From: Photorhabdus australis DSM 17609
GTDB taxonomy: Bacteria > Pseudomonadota > Gammaproteobacteria > Enterobacterales > Enterobacteriaceae
Reading direction: 5' to 3'
DNA length: 52,667 nt
Assembly: GCF_000711895.1 (NCBI RefSeq)
Contig: NZ_JONO01000038.1
Span: forward strand, 1-52,667
Made by a program: the position numbers and the translations under genes
The notes under the pieces: generated by a model
What the model was told of the DNA's origin: nothing
The model's input: the letters and a program-made list of their open reading frames with translations, nothing else
The model's database searches: none
Part shown: piece after piece, positions 31,475 through 41,127 of the stretch
How positions within the stretch are numbered: position 1 is the first letter of the stretch
How the letters are laid out: every line of letters starts with the position of its first letter

Positions 31475-32689
31475 ATGCTAGCAGTTAAGAAATCCAGCAA
31501 ACTGGATAATGTTTGTTATGACATCCGCGGGCCAGTGCTCAAGGAAGCTAAACGCCTTGAAGAAGAAGGTAATAAAGTCCTTAAATTAAATATTGGTAAT
31601 CCAGCGCCTTTTGGTTTTGAAGCACCAGATGAAATCTTGGTAGATGTTATCCGTAACTTACCAACAGCACAGGGTTATTCAGATTCAAAAGGTTTGTATT
31701 CTGCGCGCAAAGCTATCATGCAACATTATCAAGCCCGCAATATGCTGGATGTGAGTGTTGAAGATATTTATATCGGAAATGGTGTTTCTGAATTAATTGT
31801 CCAGGCAATGCAAGCATTACTGAATACCGGCGATGAAATGCTTGTTCCTGCTCCTGATTATCCTCTTTGGACTGCTGCTGTTTCACTTTCTAGTGGTAAA
31901 GCCGTACATTATATGTGCGATGAAGGTTCAGATTGGTTTCCTGACTTAGATGATATTCGTAACAAAATTACTCCTCGTACACGTGGAATCGTGATTATTA
32001 ACCCTAATAATCCAACGGGTGCTGTATATAGTAAAGAGCTGTTGTTAGAAGTTGTTGAAATAGCGCGTCAACATAATTTAATCATTTTTGCCGATGAGAT
32101 TTACGACAAAATCTTATATGACGATGCAGAGCATCATTCAATTGCCGCACTCGCTCCTGATTTATTAACGGTAACGTTTAACGGATTATCTAAAACATAT
32201 CGCGTAGCCGGTTTTCGTCAGGGCTGGATGGTATTAAACGGTCCAAAGAAACACGCTAAAAGTTATATTGAAGGCTTAGAAATGTTGGCATCTATGCGCT
32301 TGTGTGCAAATGTGCCAATGCAGCACGCAATTCAAACCGCTTTAGGTGGTTACCAGAGTATCAGTGAGTTCATTTTACCTGGCGGTCGTTTATACGAACA
32401 GCGTAACCGTGCATGGGAATTAATTAATCAAATCCCTGGCGTTTCCTGTGTGAAACCCAAGGGTGCTTTATATATGTTCCCGAAAATTGATGTGAAACGT
32501 TTTAACGTCCACGATGATCAGAAAATGGTGCTCGACCTCTTATTACAGGAAAAGGTTTTATTAGTGCAGGGAACCGCATTTAACTGGCCTAAACCGGATC
32601 ATTTCCGCATAGTAACATTGCCAAGGCTTGATGAATTGGAAGTGGCGATTCAGAAATTCGCTCGATTTATTGGCAATTATCATCAATAA
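31475..32689 (+). CDS. alaA: Alanine aminotransferase AlaA
   Basis: PLP-dependent glutamate-pyruvate transaminase, a main alanine-synthesising enzyme (formerly YfbQ). The sequence is almost co-linear with E. coli AlaA (405 residues): KSSKLDNVCYDIRGPVLKEA at the N-terminus, NIGNPAPFGFEAPDE (about residue 38), IVIINPNNPTGAVYSKE (about 173), FADEIYDKILYDD, and the PLP lysine in NGLSKTYRVAGFRQGWMVLN (about 240). I start at the ATG at 31475 (404 residues), which matches the E. coli N-terminus. The longer frame from 31436 adds 13 basic residues without counterpart, though its region has the better AGGAGGG site. Confidence 0.95.
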   Translation: MLAVKKSSKLDNVCYDIRGPVLKEAKRLEEEGNKVLKLNIGNPAPFGFEAPDEILVDVIRNLPTAQGYSDSKGLYSARKAIMQHYQARNMLDVSVEDIYIGNGVSELIVQAMQALLNTGDEMLVPAPDYPLWTAAVSLSSGKAVHYMCDEGSDWFPDLDDIRNKITPRTRGIVIINPNNPTGAVYSKELLLEVVEIARQHNLIIFADEIYDKILYDDAEHHSIAALAPDLLTVTFNGLSKTYRVAGFRQGWMVLNGPKKHAKSYIEGLEMLASMRLCANVPMQHAIQTALGGYQSISEFILPGGRLYEQRNRAWELINQIPGVSCVKPKGALYMFPKIDVKRFNVHDDQKMVLDLLLQEKVLLVQGTAFNWPKPDHFRIVTLPRLDELEVAIQKFARFIGNYHQ

Positions 32690-33376
32690 AAAAACCAGAG
32701 TCGTTTGCTAAAACGTGAATTCTCACTGATAACGGACATTATTCATACCAGAGTCTTATCAGCTGTATTAAGAAATACCCATTTCTTCTACTACAGCTGA
32801 TAAATTCATTCACTTGATTCTTCTCCACTGACGAAAATATCACCTACCAGATTGGAATCCTTGATCGCCATTTCTAAGACTTTCTTTACTGACACAAGAT
32901 GATAGTTCTTTACAGAATAAAACCAATAAACTTTCATTTTTTACCGGTAACAAAGATTAATTTTTTTTATTTTTATCGAGGAATTATAGTGATTATATAA
33001 GGATTTGTCAGAACAAAAAAGAATTAAACATTGCATTTGTTAAATTTGATAAAAGAGAATACTTGAAGTAATAGTGAACTATTGTAAATTATATGAAATT
33101 TTTGTATACAATTTGTATGCAAAATGGAATAGAAGAATAAATTTCTTTAAAAAAATATTTCCATTACGATTATAACATTCCCAGTAATAGTAAATGCAAA
33201 TTAGCCAGCCATTCTACAGATGTTATACTGTCTAAGAGCCAGTTGACTGATATTATTAACGTATTAGATAACAGAATATTTCCTTATTAAAGTCAGGGAT
33301 AAAAATAAGGCACGACTTTAACGTTTACTTCCCTCTGCCAACCACTCACAATAAAAGTTATGTTCCATTGTAAGAG
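32690..33376. other. Intergenic region alaA-yfbR
   Basis: Nearly 690 bases, very AT-rich, without a recognisable gene. It contains a large hairpin at 32756-32803 and, near the right end, the presumed yfbR promoter. Confidence 0.6.
32756..32803. terminator. Large two-part hairpin downstream of alaA
   Basis: The outer stem TTATCAGCTGTA (32756-32767) pairs perfectly with TACAGCTGATAA (32792-32803). Inside it AAGAAAT and ATTTCTT form a second stem around ACCC. It begins 67 bases after the alaA stop. There is no clean U-tract, so it is a structured 3' end or a structured RNA rather than a textbook terminator. Confidence 0.5.
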
Positions 33377-33382
33377 ATGATT

Positions 33383-33976
33383 ATGAGCCACTTTTTTGCC
33401 CATCTTTCCCGTTTAAAACTAATTAATCGTTGGCCCCTCATGCGCAATGTGCGTACAGAAAACGTTTCTGAGCACAGTCTACAGGTTGCTTTCGTCGCAC
33501 ACGCTTTAGCTATTATCAAAAACCGCAAATTTAATGGCCATGTGAATGCTGAACGCATTGCACTGCTGGCTATGTACCACGACGCTAGCGAAGTTATCAC
33601 CGGAGATTTACCGACCCCGGTCAAATATCACAATCCACATATTGCCCGGGAATATAAAAAGATAGAAAAAATCGCCCAAAAGAGATTACTGGAAATGCTA
33701 CCAACAGAGTTGCAAGAAGATTTCCGTTCAATACTGGATGACAGTCTGCATACAGAAGAAGAAGCTTTTATTGTTAAACAGGCCGATTCTCTATGTGCTT
33801 ATCTCAAATGCCTGGAAGAACTATCAGCAGGTAACAGTGAATTCAATCTGGCAAAAACCCGGCTTGAAAAAACCTTAGCTGATCGCCACAGCCAAGAGAT
33901 GGATTATTTTATGCAAGTTTTTGTACCGGGGTTCAGCCTGTCACTCGACGAAATTAGCCTCGATATCCCCCATTAA
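33383..33976 (+). CDS. yfbR: 5'-Deoxynucleotidase YfbR
   Basis: Metal-dependent HD-domain phosphatase hydrolysing deoxyribonucleoside 5'-monophosphates, part of dUMP supply and pool control. HD residues are visible: [17 protein letters not shown] (first His), [22 protein letters not shown] (His-Asp pair plus substrate contacts) and [17 protein letters not shown] (distal Asp). About 197 residues (E. coli 199). The ATG at 33383 gives [12 protein letters not shown] as in E. coli; the ATG at 33377 adds two residues and is equally possible. Its stop overlaps that of the convergent yfbS-type gene by four bases (TTAA). Confidence 0.95.
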   Translation: MSHFFAHLSRLKLINRWPLMRNVRTENVSEHSLQVAFVAHALAIIKNRKFNGHVNAERIALLAMYHDASEVITGDLPTPVKYHNPHIAREYKKIEKIAQKRLLEMLPTELQEDFRSILDDSLHTEEEAFIVKQADSLCAYLKCLEELSAGNSEFNLAKTRLEKTLADRHSQEMDYFMQVFVPGFSLSLDEISLDIPH

Positions 33977-35805
33977 AATGGGAACAACCAGGGAATAACC
34001 AGCACACTAATCACCATCACTAGCAAGGTAAATGGCACTCCCAGACGGACAAAATCGGAGAATTTGTAACCACCCGGGCCAAGGACCAAAGTATTAACGG
34101 GTGATGAAACGGGAGTCATAAATGCGGCTGAAGCTGCCACACCAATAATCATGGCAAATGGCATGGGTGATACCGCCATTTCGCGCGCAGCCGCAATAGC
34201 TATCGGCGCCATCAATACCGCCGTTGCCGTATTAGAAATAAACAAACCAATCACGGCACAAAGCACGAACAGACATAACAACATCACTCTTGGCCCCATA
34301 TCACCGGCAATATCCATCAGACCACGGACAATAAGATCAATCCCGCCCGTTTTCTGTAACGCCAATGCAAACGGCATCATGCCGACAATCAGAATTATGC
34401 TGGGCCAGTGAATGGATCGATAAGCGCTTTCCATATCAATACAACGGAATTTTCCCATCAACAGACAAGCTATCAGTGCGGCAATCACATTAGGCACTTC
34501 ATCAGTCAGCATCATGGCAACCATCAAGGCCAAACTAAAAAGTGCATGTGGGGCCTGCGACATTGCCGGCGCTACCTCTTCAACCTCAACAGGCAGATTA
34601 AGCACGATAAAATCGCGCATTTTGGTTTTCAGGATGCGGATCAATTTCCAGTCACCAATAACCAGTAAAATATCCCCAAGTTGTAGCGGCTCATCCACCA
34701 GTTTACCCGACAACGGCTTACCATCACGCCGAATACCAACAACATTCAAACCATAACAGGTACGAAAACTCATCTCTCGTAGAGATTTACCCAGTAAATC
34801 TGATTCCGGGATCAACGATACTTCAGCCATACCCACATTACGGGATTGTGCAGAAAAATACTCTCCACGTAGTACCATCGGCTCCAGCCATTGCTCACTG
34901 CAAAACTCCCGTAGATCCACTTCACTGTCTGACATATCAATCAGCAATACATCCCGTTCTCTCAGCACGGTATTGCCAGTCACGCTAACCATAACACGCC
35001 GGAAACGCCGCCAACGTTCAATACCAACGACATTAGCCCCATAACGGGCGCGCAGGTTTAATTCATCAAGAGAGAGGCCAATCAATGGCGAGCCTTGCCG
35101 GATTGCCAGACGACGGGCGCGACCTGACAATTTATAGTCGCGGATAAGATCACGGAAAGTACGGCGGTTCCATTTGTCGTGACCATTATCCGGCTGATTA
35201 CTTCCCAGCCAATGGCGAGCAATCAACATATAGCTAATGCCCGCAAACAAAATCAGAAAACCAATAGGGGTAATCGAGAAAAACTTGAAACCTGGCAACC
35301 CCTCACGAATCAACTCACTATTAACTACCATATTCGGCGGCGTAGCGACCAACGTCATCATGCCACTGATAAGCCCGGCAAAACTCAGAGGCATCATCAA
35401 CCGCCCCGGAGAAATTTTCATTCTTGCCGCGACGCTGAGCACAACCGGAATGAAAATCGCAACTACACCCGTGGAGCTCATAAAAGCACCAAGCCCTGCA
35501 ACAGTCATCATTAGCAAAGCCAACATTTTGGTTTCGCTGTTTCCGGCAACTCTTACCAGCCAATCCCCCATTTGATAAGCAACACCTGTTCTCACTAATC
35601 CCTCACCAATAACAAACAAGGCAGCTATCAGTAAAACGTTGGGATCACTGAAACCACTGGTTGCTTCACCCAGTGTCAACGTTCCACTCATGACAAACGC
35701 AATAATCACCAATAACGCAACAATATCCATACGAAATTTATTGGTGGTAAAAAGAACGATAGCTATCAATAACAGGGTCAATACCCACAAGAGTTCACTA
35801 TTCAA
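33973..35805 (-). CDS. yfbS: YfbS-family SLC13/DASS transporter with RCK_C domains
   Basis: Inner-membrane transporter of the divalent anion:sodium symporter (SLC13) family; the substrate is unknown. 610 residues, as in E. coli YfbS. Layout: an N-terminal membrane half (about residues 1-200, with [18 protein letters not shown], the SNT-like carboxylate/sodium motif), a cytoplasmic insert (about 210-400) holding two TrkA_C-type domains ([22 protein letters not shown] and [22 protein letters not shown]), and a C-terminal membrane half with [16 protein letters not shown] and [18 protein letters not shown]. Position between yfbR and yfbV is conserved, but E. coli yfbT and yfbU are not found here. 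Confidence 0.88.
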   Translation of the reverse strand: MNSELLWVLTLLLIAIVLFTTNKFRMDIVALLVIIAFVMSGTLTLGEATSGFSDPNVLLIAALFVIGEGLVRTGVAYQMGDWLVRVAGNSETKMLALLMMTVAGLGAFMSSTGVVAIFIPVVLSVAARMKISPGRLMMPLSFAGLISGMMTLVATPPNMVVNSELIREGLPGFKFFSITPIGFLILFAGISYMLIARHWLGSNQPDNGHDKWNRRTFRDLIRDYKLSGRARRLAIRQGSPLIGLSLDELNLRARYGANVVGIERWRRFRRVMVSVTGNTVLRERDVLLIDMSDSEVDLREFCSEQWLEPMVLRGEYFSAQSRNVGMAEVSLIPESDLLGKSLREMSFRTCYGLNVVGIRRDGKPLSGKLVDEPLQLGDILLVIGDWKLIRILKTKMRDFIVLNLPVEVEEVAPAMSQAPHALFSLALMVAMMLTDEVPNVIAALIACLLMGKFRCIDMESAYRSIHWPSIILIVGMMPFALALQKTGGIDLIVRGLMDIAGDMGPRVMLLCLFVLCAVIGLFISNTATAVLMAPIAIAAAREMAVSPMPFAMIIGVAASAAFMTPVSSPVNTLVLGPGGYKFSDFVRLGVPFTLLVMVISVLVIPWLFPF

Positions 35806-36004
35806 TTCAAAATGGCCTCTATCAACGAAAAAGAAGATATGGTGTCGAAAACTTGATTAGTAGACTATTTTATTGAGGGAAAATCTCCGGTTACGATCAA
35901 CAACACACCTGTTTTTTGCCATGAACCACTATTTTATCTGCTGATTTCTCGATCACAAAGTTCAAACACCGATCTACCCGATCCAATTTCGTCATATTTT
36001 CCAG

Positions 36005-36460
36005 CTAAATATCATCAAGAAACGAACGATCAAGTTGTTTAAATGCCCGCCTCAAAATTTCAGCAAGCGATTGATAAGTAGGGGTTTGCTGCACTGGTGC
36101 CATAGCAATCCCTGCTTTGGCAAATTTATCACGGATTTCATGAAACCATTTCAGTAACGCCACAGGCAATGGTGTTGATGCCCGTTTCCCCAACCACCAT
36201 AGCCCATGCAATGGCAAACTACAGGCAAATAGTGCGGTTGCAATAGCGGGACCAAGCTGCCCCCCCAAAGCAATTTGCCACGTCAGGGTAAAAATAGCCA
36301 ATGGTGGCATAAACTGGATACCAAAACGGGTTGCCTTAATAACCCGGTTTTCAGGAAACACTGGTGCCAATTGCTTTTCAAGCGGCCAGGTCTTCATATA
36401 TTTCTGCCCCAGTTGCATCTTCTTCATCCATCCGTTACTGGCAGGAGGCATTGTGCTCAT
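36005..36460 (-). CDS. yfbV: YfbV, UPF0208 membrane protein
   Basis: Small inner-membrane protein of the UPF0208 family with two predicted helices (about residues 43-63 and 67-87). In E. coli YfbV has been linked to insulation of the Ter macrodomain from MatP effects. The core [31 protein letters not shown] and the C-terminal [14 protein letters not shown] are well conserved. I start at the ATG at 36460 (MSTMPPAS, 151 residues, the E. coli length). A longer frame from 36475 adds five residues. It is divergent from ackA, as in E. coli. Confidence 0.9.
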   Translation of the reverse strand: MSTMPPASNGWMKKMQLGQKYMKTWPLEKQLAPVFPENRVIKATRFGIQFMPPLAIFTLTWQIALGGQLGPAIATALFACSLPLHGLWWLGKRASTPLPVALLKWFHEIRDKFAKAGIAMAPVQQTPTYQSLAEILRRAFKQLDRSFLDDI

Positions 36461-36852
36461 CATGACCTCAATCAATTAAAAACATAGTTTTTAAAAAAAC
36501 ATTGTAAATGATAAAACATTTTTTGTAGGATTAGGTATATTTTGTCTTTACTGCTGTCTGTCGGTATCCTACACCCACTTTTATGCTTCACACAGCGGTA
36601 AAGCAGCATATTGTACCTTTTTCACTGCATTTAGGCTCATTTTGTTAACAAATCACCCTATGTCTTAACATTAGAGCCAGCAAAAAAAGGGGTTTGAAAA
36701 TTTAAGCCTTATCATCATGCCTTTTACACTTTGCATGATGTTAATCATTTAATGTCATCACTATTATGCGCTACGCTGATGAGTAATTGACGTTTTATTA
36801 ATCACATGTCTTATCTGTAAGACTCATTGACAAACACGATATAGGTATTTCC
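36461..36852. other. Divergent intergenic region yfbV-ackA
   Basis: About 390 bases carrying the ackA promoter(s) and the yfbV promoter. It is AT-rich with no gene visible. I could not identify a specific regulator site. Confidence 0.5.
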
Positions 36853-38055
36853 ATGTCAAGTAAGCTGGTACTGGTCCTCAATTGCGGTAGCTCTTCTCTG
36901 AAATTTGCTATCATCGATCCTGCTAACGGTGAAGAATATCTTTCTGGTCTAGCTGAATGTTTTAACCTGCCTGAAGCCCGTATTAAGTGGAAAATGGATG
37001 GCGCAAAACATGAAGCCGCTTTAGGTGCTGGTGCAGCCCACAGTGAAGCATTAAACTTTATTGTTAATACTATTCTGGCCGAAAAACCAGAACTTTCTGC
37101 CCAAATCGCCGCAATTGGTCACCGTATTGTTCATGGCGGTGAAAAATTCACCTCTTCTGTCACCATTAATGATGAAGTTATTCAGGGTATTAAAGATGCG
37201 GTTCCATTCGCGCCATTGCACAACCCGGCTCACCTGATTGGCATTGAAGAAGCGAAAAAAGGATTTCCACACCTGGCTGACAAAAACGTTGCCGTTTTTG
37301 ATACCGCCTTCCATCAAACAATGCCAGAAGAAGCTTACCTGTATGCACTGCCATACAATCTGTATAAAGAGCACGGCATTCGTCGCTATGGCGCCCACGG
37401 AACCAGCCACTTCTTCGTTTCCCGTGAAGCGGCAAAAACGCTGGGCAAACCAGTTGAAGAATTGAACGTTATCGTTTGTCACTTGGGCAACGGCGGTTCC
37501 ATATCTGCTATCGTTAATGGTCAGTGTGTCGATACTTCTATGGGGCTGACGCCACTGGAAGGTCTGGTCATGGGTACTCGCAGCGGTGATATTGACCCAG
37601 CTATCATTTTCCACCTGCATGATTCACTGGGCATGAGCGTTGAACAAATCAACAAACTGTTGACCAAAGAATCTGGCCTGCTGGGTTTGACCGAAGTTAC
37701 CAGCGATTGCCGTTACATAGAAGATAACTATGAAACCAAAGCCGATGCCAAACGTGCTATGGATGTCTATTGCCACCGTCTGGCCAAATATGTCGGTGCG
37801 TATTCCGCACTGATGGAAGGTCATCTGGACGCTATTATCTTTACCGGTGGTATCGGTGAAAACTCAGCGCTGGTCCGTGAATTGACACTGAAAAAGCTGG
37901 CTCTGTTAGGTTTTGAATATGATCACGAACGTAACCTGGCAGCCCGTTTCGGTAAATCCGGTTCTATCACCACCGACAACAGTCGTCCTGCTTTAGTGAT
38001 CCCAACCAATGAAGAATTAGTGATTGCCCAAGATGCAGCACGCTTAACTGCGTAA
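36853..38055 (+). CDS. ackA: Acetate kinase AckA
   Basis: Cytoplasmic ASKHA-fold kinase interconverting acetyl phosphate plus ADP with acetate plus ATP. The 400-residue length equals that of E. coli. Motifs: [13 protein letters not shown] (phosphate loop, residues 7-19), [11 protein letters not shown] (about 88-98), [11 protein letters not shown] (about 146-156), [12 protein letters not shown] (catalytic region, about 176-187), GNGGSISAI (about 211-219), [10 protein letters not shown] (catalytic Arg and Asp, about 238-247) and FTGGIGENS (adenosine site). It forms an operon with pta; a terminator-like hairpin sits between them. Confidence 0.98.
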   Translation: MSSKLVLVLNCGSSSLKFAIIDPANGEEYLSGLAECFNLPEARIKWKMDGAKHEAALGAGAAHSEALNFIVNTILAEKPELSAQIAAIGHRIVHGGEKFTSSVTINDEVIQGIKDAVPFAPLHNPAHLIGIEEAKKGFPHLADKNVAVFDTAFHQTMPEEAYLYALPYNLYKEHGIRRYGAHGTSHFFVSREAAKTLGKPVEELNVIVCHLGNGGSISAIVNGQCVDTSMGLTPLEGLVMGTRSGDIDPAIIFHLHDSLGMSVEQINKLLTKESGLLGLTEVTSDCRYIEDNYETKADAKRAMDVYCHRLAKYVGAYSALMEGHLDAIIFTGGIGENSALVRELTLKKLALLGFEYDHERNLAARFGKSGSITTDNSRPALVIPTNEELVIAQDAARLTA

Positions 38056-38065
38056 TACTTTGCCA

Positions 38066-38095
38066 ACCGCCAGCACTGCTGGCGGTACTATTTTT
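38066..38095 (+). terminator. Intercistronic terminator-like hairpin ackA-pta
   Basis: ACCGCCAG (38066-38073) pairs with CTGGCGGT (38079-38086) around a short CACTG loop, followed by ACTATTTTT. This GC-rich stem with a U-run lies entirely between ackA and pta and may lower pta read-through or stabilise the ackA message. Confidence 0.7.
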
Positions 38096-38124
38096 GACCA
38101 ACGAGCAACCGTAAAGAGGTTTCC

Positions 38125-40266
38125 GTGTCCCGTACAATTATGTTGATCCCTACCAGCACCAGCGTCGGCCTGACCAGTGTTAGTTTGGGTGTAATCCGCT
38201 CAATGGAGCAAAAAGGCGTTAGCCTGAGTGTTTTCAAACCTATCGCCCAGCCTCGTTGTTGCGGCTCCCAAGATCAAACCACTACAATCATCCGTTCTCA
38301 TTCCAGTATTAAAACTGCTGAACCATTGAACATGACCTATGTGGAATCTTTACTGACGACGAATCAGAAAGATGTACTGATGGAAAAGATCGTGGCCCTT
38401 TACCACGAAAACACCAAAGACGCAGAAGTTATTCTGATTGAAGGTCTAGTTCCAACCCGTAAACATCCGTTTGCCCAATCTCTAAACTATGAAATCGCCA
38501 AGACATTGAACGCAGAAATCGTGTTCGTACTGGCGCTAGGTAACGATACTCAAGAGCAATTGAAAGAGCGCGTTGAACTGGCTCGTGCTGAATTTGGTGG
38601 TAGTAAAAACCAAAACATCACCGGTGTTATTATCAATAAATTGAATGCACCGGTTGATGATCAGGGTCGTACCCGTCCTGATCTGTCAGAGATCTTTGAC
38701 GAATCTTCGAAAGCCATCGTAGCCAACATCGATCCAAACAATCTATCTAAACATAGCCCATTGCCGATCCTTGGCTGCATTCCATGGAGTTTTGATCTGA
38801 TTGCGACACGTGCAATCGATATGGCCAAGCACCTGAATGCCCGCATTATTAATGAAGGCGCGATCAAAACTCGTCGTGTGAAATCCGTGACTTTCTGTGC
38901 ACGTAGCATTCCACATATGCTGGAACATTTCCGTCCCGGCTCTCTATTAGTCACTTCTGCTGATCGCCCTGATGTTCTGGTTTCAGCCTGTCTGGCTGCC
39001 ATGAATGGGGTTGAAATCGGTGCAATCCTGTTGACCGGCGGCTATTCCATCGACGAACCGATCAAGCAATTGTGTGAACGTGCTTTTGGAACAGGTCTGC
39101 CAGTCTTTATGGTTGATACCAACACCTGGCAAACTTCCCTGAGCCTGCAAAGTTTCAGCCTGGAAGTGCCAGCTGATGACCATGAACGTATCGAAAAGCT
39201 GCAAAACTATGTTGCCCACCATATCAGCAAAGAGTGGATCGACTCTCTGACAGCGAATTCTGAACGACCACACCGCTTGTCTCCACCTGCATTCCGTTAT
39301 CAATTAACAGAACTGGCACGTAAAGCAGGCAAACGCATTGTTCTGCCTGAAGGTGACGAACCTCGTACCGTAAAAGCGGCTTCTATCTGTGCTGACCGTG
39401 GTATCGCGCGATGTGTTCTGCTGGGCGATCCAGAAGAGATCCGCCGTGTTGCCGCTGCTCAGGGAGTAGAACTGGGTACCGGTATCGAAATTGTTGATCC
39501 GGTTGCAGTACGTGAGCGTTATGTTGCACGTCTGGTCGAACTACGCAAAAACAAAGGCATGACCGAAGTTGTTGCGCGTGAACAACTGGAAGACAACGTT
39601 GTTCTGGGTACATTGATGCTAGAACAAGGAGAAGTTGACGGTTTAGTTTCCGGTGCAGTACACACCACAGCAAACACGATCCGTCCACCATTACAGTTAA
39701 TCAAGACAGCACCGAGTAGCTCATTGGTATCATCCGTATTCTTTATGCTGCTACCAGAGCAAGTTCTGGTTTACGGTGACTGTGCGATCAACCCAGATCC
39801 GACGGCTGAACAACTGTCTGAAATCGCCATTCAATCGGCAGATTCAGCTAAAGCATTTGGTATCGAACCGCGTGTTGCTATGATCTCCTACTCTACCGGT
39901 AACTCCGGTGCAGGTAGTGACGTTGAAAAAGTTCGTGAAGCAACCCGTTTGGCCCAGGAAAAACGTCCAGACCTGATCATTGATGGTCCATTGCAGTATG
40001 ACGCCGCCATCATGGCAGATGTGGCTAAATCCAAAGCACCAAACTCACCGGTTGCCGGTCAAGCTACCGTTTTCATCTTCCCTGATCTGAACACCGGTAA
40101 CACCACTTATAAAGCCGTACAACGTTCCGCGGATCTGGTTTCTATCGGGCCAATGCTGCAAGGTATGCGCAAACCAGTGAACGATTTGTCCCGCGGCGCT
40201 TTAGTAGACGATATTGTGTACACCGTTGCACTGACGGCTATTCAATCAGCACAGGGAGAAGCGTAA
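38125..40266 (+). CDS. pta: Phosphate acetyltransferase Pta
   Basis: Converts acetyl-CoA and phosphate to acetyl phosphate; with AckA it forms the overflow acetate pathway and sets the acetyl-phosphate pool. 713 residues (E. coli 714) in the long, three-domain form: an N-terminal P-loop dethiobiotin-synthetase-like domain ([15 protein letters not shown], residues 7-21), a middle DRTGG domain (about 215-340) and the C-terminal catalytic PTA_PTB domain (about 390-713: [58 protein letters not shown]). The start codon is GTG at 38125, preceded by AAAGAGGT. A strong terminator follows. Confidence 0.97.
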   Translation: MSRTIMLIPTSTSVGLTSVSLGVIRSMEQKGVSLSVFKPIAQPRCCGSQDQTTTIIRSHSSIKTAEPLNMTYVESLLTTNQKDVLMEKIVALYHENTKDAEVILIEGLVPTRKHPFAQSLNYEIAKTLNAEIVFVLALGNDTQEQLKERVELARAEFGGSKNQNITGVIINKLNAPVDDQGRTRPDLSEIFDESSKAIVANIDPNNLSKHSPLPILGCIPWSFDLIATRAIDMAKHLNARIINEGAIKTRRVKSVTFCARSIPHMLEHFRPGSLLVTSADRPDVLVSACLAAMNGVEIGAILLTGGYSIDEPIKQLCERAFGTGLPVFMVDTNTWQTSLSLQSFSLEVPADDHERIEKLQNYVAHHISKEWIDSLTANSERPHRLSPPAFRYQLTELARKAGKRIVLPEGDEPRTVKAASICADRGIARCVLLGDPEEIRRVAAAQGVELGTGIEIVDPVAVRERYVARLVELRKNKGMTEVVAREQLEDNVVLGTLMLEQGEVDGLVSGAVHTTANTIRPPLQLIKTAPSSSLVSSVFFMLLPEQVLVYGDCAINPDPTAEQLSEIAIQSADSAKAFGIEPRVAMISYSTGNSGAGSDVEKVREATRLAQEKRPDLIIDGPLQYDAAIMADVAKSKAPNSPVAGQATVFIFPDLNTGNTTYKAVQRSADLVSIGPMLQGMRKPVNDLSRGALVDDIVYTVALTAIQSAQGEA

Positions 40267-40300
40267 CCGTTTCTTATCCATAGCCGATTAACGACTGATA

Positions 40301-40345
40301 AAGGCTGAATCCCGTGTTTCACTGGGTTCAGCCTTTTTATTTTCC
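40301..40345 (+). terminator. Rho-independent terminator after pta
   Basis: AAGGCTGAATCCC (40301-40313) pairs with GGGTTCAGCCTT (40324-40335) with a single bulged T, followed by TTTTATTTT. A canonical terminator for the ackA-pta operon. Confidence 0.92.
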
Positions 40346-40383
40346 TTTTCATTCCCATTTTAACATTGCGATAGTGTGTATGA

Positions 40384-40398
40384 TGTGTAATATATACA
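40384..40398. promoter_or_regulatory. Possible HicB operator/promoter upstream of hicA
   Basis: An imperfect inverted repeat, TGTGTA-ATA-TATACA, lies 25 bases upstream of the hicA GTG and next to a TATGAT -10-like hexamer (40379-40384). Autoregulation by the DNA-binding antitoxin is usual for hicAB loci, so this is a plausible operator, but the match is only to general expectation. Confidence 0.3.
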
Positions 40399-40423
40399 GC
40401 TATCAATAACGCACGGAGGCAAG

Positions 40424-40606
40424 GTGAAAAGTTCAGAATTAATAAAGCTGCTAGAAAAAAATGGCTAGACTTTAGAACGGATAAAAGGCAGTCATTATCA
40501 ATTCAGACACCCTGATTTTTCGATAGTGATAACTGTTCCTCATCCTCGAAAAGATATAAAAATCGGAACATTACACCAGATCATGAAAGATGCGGGTCTT
40601 AAATAA
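40424..40606 (+). pseudogene. hicA: HicA mRNA-interferase toxin gene interrupted by an amber codon
   Basis: The frame from GTG 40424 (after CACGGAGGCAAG) reads MKSSELIKLLEKNG, then TAG at 40466-40468, then TLERIKGSHYQFRHPD and on to a normal end (IMKDAGLK, TAA at 40604-40606), 60 codons in all. This is a full HicA dsRBD-like toxin, with the catalytic His in GSHYQF, apart from the stop at codon 15, where relatives commonly carry Trp (TGG to TAG is a single change). No other damage is visible, so the lesion is recent or is suppressed. HicA toxins cleave mRNA on ribosomes. hicB follows after 34 bases. An ATG-less downstream restart is not obvious. Confidence 0.85.
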
Positions 40607-40640
40607 AGTAACCAAAAACACTCAAATCAGGAGAAATAAT

Positions 40641-41054
40641 ATGTTATATCCCGCTTTTATTGAAGTTGACACAGATGGCAGCGCAAGCGGCTGGTTTCCT
40701 GATGTACCCGGCTGTTATTTTGCTGGCGATACACTTGAAGAAACCTGGCAAGATGCTAAAAGTGCTATTGAAGTACATTTTGAATTATTAACGCAAAATG
40801 AATCAGAGCTGCCGAAAGCCAGAACAATGCAAGAACATCTCGCTGAAAACATGGGTAAATATATTAATGGTCAATGGATCTTGGTTGATGTCAATATGGA
40901 TAAATTCGATGGCAGAGCAGAACGGATCAATATTACCTTGCCACATCGTTTATTACATCGTATTGATACGATTGTTCATGATCATCCTGAATATGGCAGC
41001 AGAAGTGGTTTTCTGGCTCAGGCCGCACGTAATGAACTACAAAAAACAACTTAA
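40641..41054 (+). CDS. hicB: HicB antitoxin
   Basis: Antitoxin of the type II HicAB module; it binds and neutralises HicA and autoregulates the operon. 137 residues: an N-terminal partially degraded RNase H-like HicB domain (about 1-65: FIEVDTDGSASGWFPDVPGCYFAGDTLEETWQDAKSAIE is its core region) and a C-terminal ribbon-helix-helix domain (about 95-137: RINITLPHRLLHRIDTIV, SRSGFLAQAARNEL). The ATG at 40641 follows CAGGAGAAA and is preferred to the longer frame from 40590, which overlaps hicA. HicB is intact although hicA is interrupted. A palindromic terminator follows directly. Confidence 0.93.
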   Translation: MLYPAFIEVDTDGSASGWFPDVPGCYFAGDTLEETWQDAKSAIEVHFELLTQNESELPKARTMQEHLAENMGKYINGQWILVDVNMDKFDGRAERINITLPHRLLHRIDTIVHDHPEYGSRSGFLAQAARNELQKTT

Positions 41055-41056
41055 TT

Positions 41057-41088
41057 GTGCCGCATATATGCGGCACTTTATATTTATT
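41057..41088 (+). terminator. Terminator after hicB
   Basis: The near-perfect palindrome GTGCCGCATATATGCGGCAC (41057-41076) is followed by TTTATATTTATTT, two bases after the hicB stop codon. A typical hairpin plus U-rich tail; the symmetric stem may also serve the convergent gene. Confidence 0.85.
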
Positions 41089-41127
41089 TACGCAAATTTA
41101 AGATTGATGATTACAGCACAGGGAAAC

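Noticed and set aside
37051-37620. 189-codon frame antisense to ackA
   Set aside because: It lies wholly inside a near-certain housekeeping gene; the antisense frame is a by-product of ackA codon usage.
39383-39691. 102-codon frame antisense to pta
   Set aside because: Shadow of the conserved catalytic domain of pta, with no own start signal.
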